A stretch of DNA of 64,000 bases. Source: Mucilaginibacter gotjawali. GTDB lineage: Bacteria; Bacteroidota; Bacteroidia; Sphingobacteriales; Sphingobacteriaceae. The stretch spans positions 5,642,001 to 5,706,000 of the forward strand of contig NZ_AP017313.1 in assembly GCF_002355435.1 (NCBI RefSeq), read 5' to 3'. A program made the translations under genes and the position numbers. Below are positions 1 through 9,815 of this stretch, one piece after another. Below the pieces are notes generated by a model. That model searched no databases. It was given only the letters and a program-made list of their open reading frames with translations, and was not told the DNA's origin. Position 1 is the stretch's first letter. Each line of letters starts with the position of its first letter.

Positions 1-1366
1 CCTGTTGAAAGTCGCCATTTGGCAGGTAACTGTTATTATTTGTCCATTTGCGTGTAGTTGTTTTGCCATTCTGGTTATAATTCGTGATGCCGCCGTGAAA
101 CCAGGCCCCGAATCCCAGGTCACCGCCCAGGGTGGACGAACTGGTGACATCTGCCTCCTGGTTGTCAAAGAACGCGCCTGACCCGCCGCGATATAGCCGG
201 AATTCGCCGCTTCCCGTTTGGCTGGTAAATGACCAGATATCGGGCGTATGTACCGGCAATGCAATATTCGGAATGCCGGGGACCATCGGGTTATCCTTTT
301 CACGAAAGAAGTCCATTACCGCGTCCTGATTGTTGATCCCACGTTCTGCATATAAAAAACCAAAGGCTGGTTTGATGTTATAAATATTCTGTACCTGCCG
401 TACGTTTTGATAGCCGGTGCCTCCAAGGGAACCGAATATACCGACAGCAGCGCCGCCGACGTCAAAACTAAAGGAGCTGTAAGTGGATGAGTAGGGGATC
501 TTAATGGTCGGTGATATAGGCTCCGTGTTATAGGTAATCGTAGAGCCGGCAACGTTGTAGTTTGCACTGCCGGACTCCGGGTCCCAGTCCAGTGTATTAA
601 AATTGAATTCCTGGTCATAATTTGATGCCCCGAAACTTTGACCTAAAGTAAGCCCTTTCAGCCCTGCCCGGGTATTGTAACCAAAAGATGCGGACCTTCC
701 GGAATTAATCGTAAAATTATCGTCGGCATTTGCTTTTACAGACATGGAAACATAGGGTGAAATGCTGGCGTCGACGCCTGATTGCGTGTTGGACAATACC
801 CCGGCCCCCAATCCTGCGGTCAAAAGCCCGTCATTTGGCGTCGAAATGGAGATACCGGCATTTACGCCAAGTTCGGCGCCGATACCGGTATAATTGTCGT
901 TAAAGATGCCGAAAGTAAAAGATCCGCTGGCGTGGGCGATCCCGAAAGCTTCGGTTTTTGCGGTCAACCTGCCGCCTACGGTTACTTTTGGTTTGACATA
1001 ATGGTCCGTTTCAACAGCATCACCGGAGAAGTCATCAGGTAAACCCCTGACTTGCCGGTTGATCGCCCCTGGATTGCAGCTCCAGCCCTCGCCAACCCAA
1101 CTGGCTTCATCGTCCATGCCGGAACCGGACTGGTAACTCAGGTTGATGGGATAACCATCAATATCCAGCAAAGGAATATTGTATTTTAAGCCCCCTGAAG
1201 ACAGGTCTACCATATCCGATACGGTCGCGACCTGAAACCCTTTGGTCTCCGGTTGCGCAGGGCCGCTGGTTAGCGCATAGGAAAAACATGGCAATAATAG
1301 ATTTATCCCCAGGATGAGGAGCAGCGTTATTGCAATTTTTCTTCTATGGATTAAGTATTTTGCCAT
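1..1366 (-). CDS. RHS/SpvB-type secreted protein, N-terminal part (runs off the window)
   Basis: Reading the minus strand from the ATG at 1366 gives an open frame to the window edge (about 455 codons). It starts with a basic stretch and a hydrophobic signal segment (ITLLLILGINLLLP), then a region reading VDLSSGGLKYNIPLLDIDG and YPINLSYQSGSGMDDEASWVG. That pattern (a statement of symmetric input and output, followed by 'GEGWSCNPGAI') is typical of the N-terminus of the very large Bacteroidetes RHS-repeat/SpvB-like exported proteins. The rest, where YD repeats and a C-terminal toxin tip would be expected, lies outside the window. A lipoprotein gene lies 30 bp upstream on the same strand, so the two are probably cotranscribed. 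The family call is firm as a type; substrate or toxin function cannot be read from this part. Confidence 0.75.
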   Translation of the reverse strand, partial: MAKYLIHRRKIAITLLLILGINLLLPCFSYALTSGPAQPETKGFQVATVSDMVDLSSGGLKYNIPLLDIDGYPINLSYQSGSGMDDEASWVGEGWSCNPGAINRQVRGLPDDFSGDAVETDHYVKPKVTVGGRLTAKTEAFGIAHASGSFTFGIFNDNYTGIGAELGVNAGISISTPNDGLLTAGLGAGVLSNTQSGVDASISPYVSMSVKANADDNFTINSGRSASFGYNTRAGLKGLTLGQSFGASNYDQEFNFNTLDWDPESGSANYNVAGSTITYNTEPISPTIKIPYSSTYSSFSFDVGGAAVGIFGSLGGTGYQNVRQVQNIYNIKPAFGFLYAERGINNQDAVMDFFREKDNPMVPGIPNIALPVHTPDIWSFTSQTGSGEFRLYRGGSGAFFDNQEADVTSSSTLGGDLGFGAWFHGGITNYNQNGKTTTRKWTNNNSYLPNGDFQQ

Positions 1367-1396
1367 AGGAAGCTTAGGTTAAGTTTTGTTAAGGTC

Positions 1397-1825
1397 TCAG
1401 TCCGTTAGTTTTATCGTATATTTCTTTTTGTTCAGGTATTTATCAAGATATATAAAATTCCATTTTTGTTCGTCAAAATGATCAATGTCGAAAGTAACCA
1501 GATAATCAAAGCTAACTGACAAGCCATTTGCCACGGTTTGGGTTAACTGCGAATAAACTTTTACCGCGCCCTTCTGAAGATAAAAGCAGCTATCCATCCG
1601 GTATAACAAATTCTCTTTCGACCGTTTTAAACTGGTTCCGAATTTTTCCCTGTCCGGAATGATCCGCGCTGCAAAACTAAGGTCCCCTGCCACAGCAGGG
1701 CTGGAAATATCCGCCAGTTGTACCGTCAGTTCTTTGTCGCCGGTTTGCCGCAACATATTTTTATGACTGCAGGCAACAAGAAAAATAAAAATCAATAACG
1801 TGATTAAGGGCTTTAGTTTCTCCAT
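1397..1825 (-). CDS. Small lipoprotein of unknown function
   Basis: I use the ATG at 1825 (MEKLKPLITLL) rather than one five codons upstream, because it puts the signal peptide at the N-terminus. The hydrophobic segment ends in LVAC, a good lipobox, so the protein is probably lipidated and tethered to a membrane facing the periplasm or outside. The mature part is about 120 residues, mixed charge, with no motif I recognise. It lies immediately upstream of the RHS-type gene on the same strand with a 30 bp gap. Small lipoproteins often accompany such RHS genes in Bacteroidetes, so an accessory or immunity role is possible, but nothing in the sequence proves it. Confidence 0.6.
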   Translation of the reverse strand: MEKLKPLITLLIFIFLVACSHKNMLRQTGDKELTVQLADISSPAVAGDLSFAARIIPDREKFGTSLKRSKENLLYRMDSCFYLQKGAVKVYSQLTQTVANGLSVSFDYLVTFDIDHFDEQKWNFIYLDKYLNKKKYTIKLTD

Positions 1826-2168
1826 TGTATATCGTAACAAAAAGTTATGTATAACACCTGGAATACAACAAATAGATCAGTGACAGGTCAGGTTATTGTA
1901 TTGTTTAGTGAAGATAAATATTAAAAATAAAAATTGCAAGTTTTTTTTATCAATAAATAAATACAAGCAAAAACTGAAGGCTGAAAAAAAAAATGTTTTC
2001 TTTTAGAAAAAATGTATATTTAAAACAGCAAAAAAAGATGCAGAATCCGGTCCGGAGGTTCATACAACTCAATCGGATGGATTGAATTTTGGTAGCGCCC
2101 AACAGAACGTTTGTTCCCCGGCACTTTTTGCCGATAATATTTAACCAACCTTTCACAATTTATCCTTT
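1826..2168. other. Intergenic, AT-rich divergent promoter region
   Basis: This 343 bp stretch separates the divergently transcribed lipoprotein and esterase genes. It is strongly AT-rich, with long A runs around 1985-2035. A 68-codon minus-strand open frame here is dominated by Phe/Leu/Ile from A/T runs and has no convincing features. Promoters for both flanking genes should lie here, but I cannot place them with confidence. Confidence 0.4.
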
Positions 2169-3704
2169 ATGCCTTGTCAACTATTTTCCGGCCGAAATCT
2201 AAAAAGAATAAGCCCTAACAACAGCTTTTTCAGTATCGTCGTTCTTATCACGATCCCGTTATTGACCTCAATGGTATACCCGCTCCGGGCAGAGCCGCGC
2301 CGACAGGCAGGGGCGGCCTTACCGGCCACTTTTTCCGTTTGCAAAATGGTAGCAGATAATATGGTTATCCAGCGGGGTAAACCTTTGCAATTGTCAGGCC
2401 AGGCTCCGCCGGACCTGGCAGTAAAGATCAAAGTAACCTGGAACAAAAAGAGAATGCAGACAACTGCTGATTCAACCGGGAACTGGCGCCTTGAAGTACC
2501 TGTCGGCGGGGCGGATGGCAGGCCCCAAACCATCGTTTTTGAAGCGTCCGGATTCGGCGATATTTCTTTCAGCAATATCCTGATCGGGGATGTTTGGGTA
2601 TGTTCCGGACAATCCAATATGGTCATGCCCCTGGATTCCGTTTCGCCATTTAAAGGGGTGCTCAATTTCAGGGAGGAGATCGCCGCGGCCGCTTATCCTG
2701 CGATACGAGTGCTCGACGTCCAGGAATATCAGAATGCTGCGATGTCCACGGGCTCCCCCTTTTCGTGGAAAGTATGCTCTCCGGCAACAGCGGGCAACAT
2801 CAGTGCGGTCGCGTATTACTTTGCACGAAAGATTCATAAAGACCTGAATATACCTGTAGGAATCATTGTTGCTGCCGTCAACGGTTCCTGCTGCCAATAT
2901 TGGGCAAATGTAGAAACGATAAAAAGCGATCCTGTGTTAGCCGCTGAATACCTTTCCGGCAGCTCGTCATTATACGAAGGAATGATCCGGTTTTTAACGA
3001 ATCTTTCGATAAGCGGTTTTATTTGGTACCAGGGGGAAAGCAATAAAAACGACGCCCCAGACAACTATGCCAGGCTCAATGCTGCGCTGATAAATGGCTG
3101 GCGGGCCAAGTTTAACAAGGACCAGCTCCCTTTCTATTATGTCCAGCTGGCGCCATTTACAGAAGAGTATGCGAACATTCTTGCCTCAGGCACTCAGACT
3201 GCCCCCGTTGTTTATGCGAAATTCAGAGAAGCGCAGGCGAAAATCCGGTCGGTTCCCGGCACCGGCATGGCGGTTGCAATGGATGTTGGTGAATTGGATA
3301 ATCATCATCCCCGAAATAAAAAGCCCGTTGGCGAACGGCTGGCGCTGCTGGCCTTGAAAGAAACATACAGGAAAAACGTCCAATGCTACGGGCCCCAGTT
3401 TGCATCATTTGCGGTACTCGATTCCGTTATTACCGTACATTATCTTGAAGGTACGGCACAAAAGCTGAATACCCTTGACCACCAGTCTTTGGCCCAGGTA
3501 TTTTATATTGCGGGAACCGATCATGTTTTCAGGCTGGCTAAAGCAACAATACATGGTAATACGGTTCAAGTTATTGCACCGGCCGGAACACCTTTTCCAA
3601 TTCTGGCAGTTCGGTACGCCTTTACAGATGTCGCCGTGACTAACCTGCAAAACGGAGCCGGTTTGCCGGCTGAACCTTTCAGGACGGATAATTGGAATAA
3701 TTGA
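2169..3704 (+). CDS. Sialate O-acetylesterase-like SGNH hydrolase
   Basis: Predicted to remove O-acetyl groups from sialic acid or other sugars, in the periplasm or outside the cell. The 511-residue length fits the family. An N-terminal hydrophobic segment (about residues 20-38) is a signal peptide. Block I is GDVWVCSGQSNM with the candidate nucleophile S149. Block III-like sequence FIWYQGESN is present, and the late DNHHPRN segment supplies the Asp/His of the catalytic set, followed by VGERLALLAL as in other members. A beta-sandwich N-terminal section (MVADNMVIQRGKP) and a C-terminal lectin-like tail are also usual for the family. It is transcribed alone, facing away from the RHS region. The exact start is uncertain because a short extension precedes the signal peptide. 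Confidence 0.88.
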   Translation: MPCQLFSGRNLKRISPNNSFFSIVVLITIPLLTSMVYPLRAEPRRQAGAALPATFSVCKMVADNMVIQRGKPLQLSGQAPPDLAVKIKVTWNKKRMQTTADSTGNWRLEVPVGGADGRPQTIVFEASGFGDISFSNILIGDVWVCSGQSNMVMPLDSVSPFKGVLNFREEIAAAAYPAIRVLDVQEYQNAAMSTGSPFSWKVCSPATAGNISAVAYYFARKIHKDLNIPVGIIVAAVNGSCCQYWANVETIKSDPVLAAEYLSGSSSLYEGMIRFLTNLSISGFIWYQGESNKNDAPDNYARLNAALINGWRAKFNKDQLPFYYVQLAPFTEEYANILASGTQTAPVVYAKFREAQAKIRSVPGTGMAVAMDVGELDNHHPRNKKPVGERLALLALKETYRKNVQCYGPQFASFAVLDSVITVHYLEGTAQKLNTLDHQSLAQVFYIAGTDHVFRLAKATIHGNTVQVIAPAGTPFPILAVRYAFTDVAVTNLQNGAGLPAEPFRTDNWNN

Positions 3705-4565
3705 CGAGAATGTTGCACGGGATAATGGGATACACTCTCACACATTGGGGCTGCGATGGCATAAACAATTGCCAAGCGCTGTAACTATAGACTACTTTAC
3801 CTTTTTCATCCGACGAGAATCGGACTGCATTCTCAAATCGCTGACTTTCAATATTATATTGCGGAATAAATTACGTACTGACCGAATTACTCACCGCTTT
3901 TTTGATACAGATTAATTGCAAATCTTAGGATATAAAGGTACATTATTCATATGATTTTCACAAGGAAAAGACGGTTCAAAAATCAATCATTTGTGAGTTG
4001 AGAAGGCGATAGCGTTTTGAAGGCGAATGAAGTCTATTTACAGAAAATGCTCGAAAGGTTCATCATCTTAGGGGAACCGAACACGATATGTTCTCCATGG
4101 TTTACGATATTATTAATGTTTCCCAAATTGCGACGCACCGAATTGATAAACATTTTTATATGGAATAATTACAAATCTTACAATATAAAAATACAAAATC
4201 CCCTAAACCGTTCCAACCCTAATGAGATATTTTTTTGGTGATAATACAATTGTGTAATTTAAGATTAACAGCCTTGCTAATGAGAATCTGGTAGAAATGC
4301 TGCCCCCTTTTTGGCTTTTTTCGAACCAAATGTTGAAAATTTTAAATTAATTGCTGCGATTGAGGGTTCGTTACTGGCTGTTTCATAATGTATTGACAAC
4401 TTTTGAAGACCGCATACAGCAGCCACTGGAAAAGTTACTTTTTCTTTTAGCCAAGACCGCATATTTAATCCTAAGTAAACGTTCATCGATACATTGTCCC
4501 GGATCATCGATACAAAAGAAAGGCCAAACATTGGGTTGCTTAATTTTATATCAATAATTAAGTTT
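3705..4565. other. Gene-poor stretch with integrase-site-like remnants
   Basis: No convincing gene lies in these 860 bp; open frames here (for example 4017-4241 plus, and a long minus frame antisense to the dioxygenase) have no recognisable features. Two short sequences match the integration region at 44.0-44.2 kb: a 13-bp piece of the tRNA-Arg T-arm at 3810-3822 and a 20-bp site at 3875-3894. An imperfect repeat is also visible: the AAATCTTA-centred sequence near 3918-3942 recurs near 4171-4195. The region looks like decayed mobile-element edge. Confidence 0.5.
3810..3894. repeat. att-like remnant matching the tRNA-Arg integration region
   Basis: Bases 3810-3822 (CCGACGAGAATCG) are identical to 44141-44153 inside the tRNA-Arg gene, in the same orientation, and the match continues as 16 of 17. 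About 50 bp further in, 3875-3894 matches 44012-44031 at 19 of 20 positions (consensus on the minus strand GTGAGTAATTCGGTGAGTAC). The acceptor-stem bases that should flank the core on its left are not present. It may be an old attL, or debris of a related element. Confidence 0.5.
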
Positions 4566-5303
4566 ATGGAACGAAAAAAATTTCTGAAAGCATTTGCACT
4601 TGCTGCCGCAGCCGGGCCGATGATTATTGATAGCTGCAAAAAAGATTCCTCCGGCGGCAGCTCTTCAACAAGTTCAACCACAACTACAACCTCCTCTTCC
4701 GGTTGTATTGTAACCGCCACCGAAACGGAAGGGCCATACCCATATCCTGGTGGTGAACTAACCAACCCGCTTGACAGGTCGGATATCACCGAAAGCCTTG
4801 CCGGCATACCACTTTCACTTACTATACAGGTGGTTAATGCTGATAGTAGTTGCGCGGTAGTTGAAAACGCGAGGGTTGATATATGGCATTGCAATAAGGA
4901 CGGCTATTATTCAGGATATGCTAACCAACCAGGAATTTCGGGCACTTTAAGTTATACCGGTAAAACGTTTTTGCGCGGGTACCAGCTAACCGACGCTACC
5001 GGACAGGTAAAGTTTACAACTATCTATCCAGGCTGGTATACCGGCAGGGCTACCCATATCCATTTTGAGGTTTATGTAAACAATGTGATGAAAAAAACAA
5101 CCCAGATCGCCTTTCCGCAGGCTATTAATGACGCAGTTGATGTATCAACCCTGTATGCCGGATTGGGTGTAAACCCGGTCACGAATTCAGCCGATACCAT
5201 TTTTGGCGATTCGGCAACTGATCTTGCCAATGAAACCATCATCCTTTCAGGAAGTATCGCCAAAGGTTATTCCGGGACTTATACCATCGGCCTGGCATTA
5301 TAG
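4566..5303 (+). CDS. Exported intradiol ring-cleavage dioxygenase-like lipoprotein
   Basis: The ATG at 4566 (MERKKFLKAF) is chosen because it gives a signal sequence ending near a Cys (IIDSCKKD), followed by a Ser/Thr linker of the kind found after lipoprotein anchors. The catalytic domain fits the protocatechuate/catechol intradiol dioxygenase fold: VDIWHCNKDGYYSGY carries the first iron-ligand Tyr, and FLRGYQLTDATG and FTTIYPGWYTGR carry the second Tyr. HIHFEVY carries the two His ligands. Known members cleave catechol-type rings with Fe(III). Exported Bacteroidetes versions have unclear substrates, and the usual N-terminal dimerisation domain of catechol dioxygenases is absent. About 245 residues from this start. 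It is followed after 26 bp by a cytosolic hypothetical on the same strand. Confidence 0.82.
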   Translation: MERKKFLKAFALAAAAGPMIIDSCKKDSSGGSSSTSSTTTTTSSSGCIVTATETEGPYPYPGGELTNPLDRSDITESLAGIPLSLTIQVVNADSSCAVVENARVDIWHCNKDGYYSGYANQPGISGTLSYTGKTFLRGYQLTDATGQVKFTTIYPGWYTGRATHIHFEVYVNNVMKKTTQIAFPQAINDAVDVSTLYAGLGVNPVTNSADTIFGDSATDLANETIILSGSIAKGYSGTYTIGLAL

Positions 5304-5329
5304 TTTGTTTAAGCTTTAATCATTAAATA

Positions 5330-5866
5330 ATGATCCGAGGAAAAATTAAATTGGTTTATAAACAGGAGATTGGCGAAAAAACTGAAAGCGATTTTGAAAA
5401 AGCGATCTTCAAGGCGTCCTACCACGAGTTTTTGCTAAAATCGCAGGCATATAACCCCGGTCGGCGATTTAAAACATTTAAAGAAATGCAGGAGGCAGAC
5501 GGCCGCGCAAATTCCCTTCATTATAAGCTCAGCTTTTCGGTATTGTACTTTATATCACAGCTCAACAATACAATGCCCGTGATAAAAGACAACCTGGGGA
5601 ACAAATTATGTTTTGAAACACCCCGATTTGAATTGATCGCGTCGCATACAGAAGATATTTCGCAGCATAAAGTGGCAGTTTATTACGAAACCGGGACACT
5701 AACCCTGCTGGAGTTTATGGGTGAATATCTCCTTTTATCATACAGCAATAAAGCCGAAAATGAAGCGATGGGCACGTTTGTGGTAAAAATACAGCCCAAC
5801 CTCTCTATACTAAACTACCAGGGAATAGCACATCCGCAAATGGCGTGGATTGCAAGCCAGCAATAG
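5330..5866 (+). CDS. Hypothetical soluble protein
   Basis: 178 residues without signal peptide or membrane segment. I do not recognise a family. It is rich in charged residues in the first third and has predicted beta-strand character in the second half (KVAVYYETGTLTLLEFMGEYLLLSY). It starts 26 bp after the dioxygenase-like gene on the same strand and ends just before a strong hairpin at 5918, so the two genes probably form a short operon. Codon usage resembles its neighbours. Confidence 0.6.
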   Translation: MIRGKIKLVYKQEIGEKTESDFEKAIFKASYHEFLLKSQAYNPGRRFKTFKEMQEADGRANSLHYKLSFSVLYFISQLNNTMPVIKDNLGNKLCFETPRFELIASHTEDISQHKVAVYYETGTLTLLEFMGEYLLLSYSNKAENEAMGTFVVKIQPNLSILNYQGIAHPQMAWIASQQ

Positions 5867-5917
5867 CATTTTTCATCTACCTATGAAAAGCTTTCATAAC
5901 TACAATTAATCTACCGG

Positions 5918-5943
5918 GCGTCTGTACAGCAATGTGCAGGCGC
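5918..5943 (+). terminator. Intrinsic terminator-like hairpin
   Basis: An 11-bp stem (two G-T pairs) closes a GCAA tetraloop at 5929-5932, followed by TTATTTG. It lies 51 bp after the stop of the 5330-5866 gene. The 30 bases just before it resemble those before the 24145 terminator. Confidence 0.6.
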
Positions 5944-5981
5944 TTATTTGCTGAAAAGCTTTATCAAAACTGGTGTTATCA

Positions 5982-7915
5982 ATGGGAATGAATCTGTACA
6001 AAAAATTAAAACTATTAATTGCTGTTAATATCGCTGGCTTTCTTTTAACTTTTAACGCAACCAATAGCAGCGCTCAAAGTCTTGGCGACCCCGTAGTTGA
6101 TATTACGTTTGGCTCAGGTACAGCAATACATGCTGGAGCTTTAGCAGCCGACTCAGGTTCCACAAGCTATACGTATACCTCGGCAGACTTTCCGAGCGAC
6201 GGCTACTATACCATTGAAAATACAACCAACTCACCTAATGTTTGGTGGACCACCACCGACCATACCGGAAATACCGGGGGCTACATGATGGTGGTAAACG
6301 CCAGCGTATCAAAAACAGATTTTTTTATAAGCGCGAGGTAGATAACCTGTGCGGCGGCACTACTTACCAGTTTTCGGCATGGGTTGGTAACCTGTTGCGG
6401 TATAGTGATATAAGCCCGCCTGATATTACTTTTTCCATTGAAACCACCGCCGGTGTCGTGATCCAAAGCTATGACACCGGTCCGGTTGCCCAGCGGACGA
6501 GCAGTTTTAAATGGATCCAGTATGCTTTTAATTTCACCCTGCCCGCAGGCACCGGCAACGTGGTCATTAAAATGACCAACAACAGTAACGGCGGCGCCCC
6601 GGCCAACGACCTGGCGCTGGATGATATAACTTTCAGACCGTACGGACCTTCGCTGGTAGCTGGTTTTGGTTCAACTACTACCGCGACATCAATAACCGAA
6701 TGCGCAGGTCAAACCAAATCCTATACTTTAAGCGCAACGGCGCCAACTGGCTATACTACACCGGCATACCAATGGCAGGTAAATACAGGCAGCGGCTGGA
6801 AGGATATAACCGGCGCAACCAAATTGTCCTATACCGCTTCGCCAACCACCGAAGGCACCTATGAATACAGGCTGGCGACGGCAGAAGCAACCAATATCAG
6901 TTCAGAAAGCTGCCGGGTGGTTTCCAACGTCCTCACCATTACCATTGATTCGGCGCCAACAGTTACAGCATCATCAAACTCCCCGGTTTGTACGGGCAAT
7001 ACGTTAAGTTTAACCTCCACAAGCGGCACCACTTATAGCTGGACGGGGCCAAACGGATTTACATCAACCCGGCAAAATCCAACCATTACAAATATTACAA
7101 CCGCCGCCGCGGGCGATTATAAAGTTACCGTAACTACAGGCAATTGCAGCGCAAGCGCCACCACCACGGTAAGTGTATATGCACAGCCTACCGCCAATGC
7201 CGGTAGCGATGTTACCATCTGCGAGGGCGACAATACCACGTTAAGCGCCAGCGGCGGCACCGGTTATAGCTGGTCGCCGACAACGGGGCTTTCGGACCCC
7301 AATATCGCCAACCCGGTGGCCAGCCCAACGGATACGACTACTTATACCGTAACCGTTAGCAACAGCAATGCCTGCACCGCTACGGCTTCTGTGGTGGTAA
7401 ATGTGCTGCAAAAACCCATCGCCAAAGCAACCGCCTATGAGGAAATAACACAGGGCCAGTCCGTAACGTTAAACGGCATAGCCAAAGGAACAGCCGTAGC
7501 CTATTACTGGACACCGAATGAATATTTAAGCAGCGATACTGTGCTGCACCCGGTAGCTACTCCTCCTGAAGACATCACCTACACCCTTCACGTAACGTCA
7601 ACAGTGGGTTGCGGCAGCGAAGCAACTGCGGATGTTTTTATAAGGGTATATAAAGCTATCACGATACCAAACACGTTTACGCCGAACAACGATGGCATTA
7701 ATGATGCCTGGAATATTACAGCATTGGACACCTACCCTCAATCTGTCACCCAGGTTTTTGATCGCTATGGAGGCATCGTTTTTAAAAGTACCGGCTATAC
7801 GAAAGCATGGGATGGTACTTATAATAATAGGCCGGTAGCTGCAGGGACCTACTATTATATCATCGACCTGAAAAATGGGAAAAAGTATTCGGGGTGGGTA
7901 TGTGTTTTAAGATAA
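5982..7915 (+). pseudogene. Gliding-motility C-terminal-domain adhesin-like protein, split by a frameshift
   Basis: The first frame (5982 onward) encodes a signal peptide (LLIAVNIAGFLLTFNATNSSAQ) and the start of a carbohydrate-binding-like domain, ending at a stop at 6342. The reading continues without loss in the -1 frame as VDNLCGGTTYQFSAWVGNLL, through Ig/PKD-like repeats rich in Thr, to the C-terminal domain with NTFTPNNDGINDAWNI and FDRYGGIVF. That ending is the signature of the gliding motility-associated C-terminal domain (type B T9SS sorting signal). Together about 645 residues, secreted through the type 9 system whose genes lie next door. The break sits on seven T residues (6320-6326), which form an in-register T TTT TTT heptamer. 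A lost base, a sequencing error or ribosomal slippage are all possible. Confidence 0.8.
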
Positions 7916-7998
7916 GCGCAAAACTTTATTTTAAGGTTTTGGATCCAAAGAAATTGGATTTATGTTGATCCTATTAATACTGATTTGAAAAGAAAGTA

Positions 7999-8024
7999 GC
8001 CATCTCACATTTATTGGAGATGGC
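7999..8024. terminator. Hairpin between convergent genes
   Basis: GCCATCTC pairs with GAGATGGC around a short loop. It lies between the ends of the converging 5982-7915 gene and gldM, but the flanking T runs are weak, so bidirectional termination is an inference. Confidence 0.4.
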
Positions 8025-8074
8025 CGCTCTGGTTAGGCTATTTTCATAGAGACCCCGGCAAATTAGTATTCTTT

Positions 8075-9610
8075 TCAATTCGCTGTTAACGCAACGGGCG
8101 CCAGCTGACGTGGTGAACCATCGGGCCCCACTGCTATGATATTATCAAAAATGACATGCGAACCTGGTTTAATAGTATTCAGCGAGGCCCTCATCTCGTC
8201 ATTTAGACTATTACCATTTGTTACCTGTACGGTTGCACTTTCACGCGGGTTGGCAATGATCATGCTGAATTTTGTGATCCTGAAGCGTGTATCAAAGTCG
8301 AAATTATCCAGCGTGGCATAAATAGCATCCTGCGCTTTTAGAGCCACGGTAGGTACCCCACCTCCTGAACGCCCTGAGAACCGCGCAACCGGGTCGGGGA
8401 TTCTTTTCGCCCTGAATTTAGTACTGCTTAATACCTGGCTTTTGCCAGGCGAGACCTCCGCTGAAACAGTAACCGTTAAAGCGCCGGGATTATAAACTTT
8501 TGCAATGTATTTACCGCCCGAGCCATTCAGCGATCCGGAAGACATGCTAACCCTGATATTTTTCGACGGAATACCCGGAACCGACACCGAAACCGGGTTA
8601 TCCACACCAATATAAAACACATTCATCTTATCAGGCGATACCACTGCGGATGGCCGGGCCACCATGTACTGCTGTTCGGGCGTGGTGTATGTTTTAATGC
8701 TACCATCGGTTTGTTTTACCGATATGGTTCCTTTCCAGCTAAAAACGCCTTCCCTCGAGGTATTGACATTATACTCACCCCGGCCATCGGACACATTTAT
8801 CGGCGAACCGTCAACTTGTATTTCCGGATTAGCCTTTGAATCATAAGCGGTTAAAAAAACCTGTGCTTTGTATGGCTGGCCCTGGATGAGGTAAGAAGTA
8901 GGCGCAACGGCTACCGCCTCAAACTTATCCAGGTTTACAACTGCCTGGTCCATTTTCCCGAGGATTTTCTTTACCACCTCCGATTCGGCGTTTTTGTTAT
9001 CCGCCTGGATCTTTGAAAGAATGGTAAAGGTAGCGGTTAAGGGCACGCCTTCGCCAAAATTCAGCTCCTCCCAGGTGCGGATACTGCCTGAATGATTAAC
9101 CGGATCATCGGCGCTTAGAGTAAACGAAACCTGTTTGCCATCTTCGCTGCCCAAAAGTTGCTTTAACTTTTCGCGGGTGTCATTTATTTTTTCTTTCAGC
9201 GCGAAGGCCCGTTTTTTATTGATCATCACATTATAACCAATATCCAGGTTATCGCGTTCCTTCAAATCGCCGGTACTTTGATCGTAACCATCGCCCTGTT
9301 CCGTCAACTCCTTTTTGATATCCACGATATAATCATTCAGGTCCTGGGTTATCTTCTCGGCGTCTTTGGCTTTTTCATAGATCGGTTTTGCCCTCTCGGG
9401 CGATTCTTTGAGCCGTGTTTGCTCAAAGGTTTTAAATAATTGCTGTACTGATGTGCCCACGTTATTGGCGGAAGCGGTAAGACTGTCGTTTATAGTTTTA
9501 AACGCATCTAAAATTGTCTCCGATACATTGAGGGCCAGCATTGCCAATAAAACCAGGTACATAATATTGATCATCTTTTGCCTGGTTGTTTCTTTTCCTG
9601 CAGCAGCCAT
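8075..9610 (-). CDS. gldM: GldM, type 9 secretion/gliding motor periplasmic shaft protein
   Basis: 511 residues, matching the GldM/PorM length. The N-terminus carries the characteristic single membrane helix (MINIMYLVLLAMLALNVSETIL), followed by a helical section (about 35-220) and a long beta-rich periplasmic part. In described systems GldL and GldM form the proton-driven inner-membrane motor, and GldM reaches the GldK/GldN outer-membrane ring to power type 9 secretion and gliding. The gene is last in a minus-strand operon and lies 205 bp downstream of gldL. That gap holds no gene and appears to be inserted sequence. The conserved helix and the 'ARPSAVVSPDKMNVFYIGVDNPVSVS' type of sequence at the D3/D4 boundary make the call secure. 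Confidence 0.95.
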   Translation of the reverse strand: MAAAGKETTRQKMINIMYLVLLAMLALNVSETILDAFKTINDSLTASANNVGTSVQQLFKTFEQTRLKESPERAKPIYEKAKDAEKITQDLNDYIVDIKKELTEQGDGYDQSTGDLKERDNLDIGYNVMINKKRAFALKEKINDTREKLKQLLGSEDGKQVSFTLSADDPVNHSGSIRTWEELNFGEGVPLTATFTILSKIQADNKNAESEVVKKILGKMDQAVVNLDKFEAVAVAPTSYLIQGQPYKAQVFLTAYDSKANPEIQVDGSPINVSDGRGEYNVNTSREGVFSWKGTISVKQTDGSIKTYTTPEQQYMVARPSAVVSPDKMNVFYIGVDNPVSVSVPGIPSKNIRVSMSSGSLNGSGGKYIAKVYNPGALTVTVSAEVSPGKSQVLSSTKFRAKRIPDPVARFSGRSGGGVPTVALKAQDAIYATLDNFDFDTRFRITKFSMIIANPRESATVQVTNGNSLNDEMRASLNTIKPGSHVIFDNIIAVGPDGSPRQLAPVALTAN

Positions 9611-9815
9611 ATCTTTTAATTTTAATTGTTAATAATCAGGTGATTTAAATAGCCTGGATTTTCGTCTTGATTGTTCGAATTTTGCGATTCTTTTGGCGGG
9701 AGTCAATCTCCGCAGAGTTGATTCATACGGACATTGCTCCGCCTGTCCACCCTCATTTCCGCAAGCGAAAAAGAGCGTAGCTGCAATTTTTTTAATTCTC
9801 CGAACACTCCTGATT

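Noticed and set aside
1950..2156. 68-codon minus-strand frame upstream of the lipoprotein
   Set aside because: Phe/Leu-rich product of poly-A/T sequence.
2177..2897. Overlapping minus-strand frames in the esterase gene
   Set aside because: Shadows of the plus-strand SGNH hydrolase, whose motifs are unambiguous.
4017..4241. 74-codon frame in the gene-poor stretch
   Set aside because: AT-rich, no start signal, no recognisable features; region looks like decayed mobile DNA.
4277..4894. 205-codon minus-strand open frame opposite the dioxygenase gene
   Set aside because: Antisense to a clearly conserved domain; no motifs of its own.
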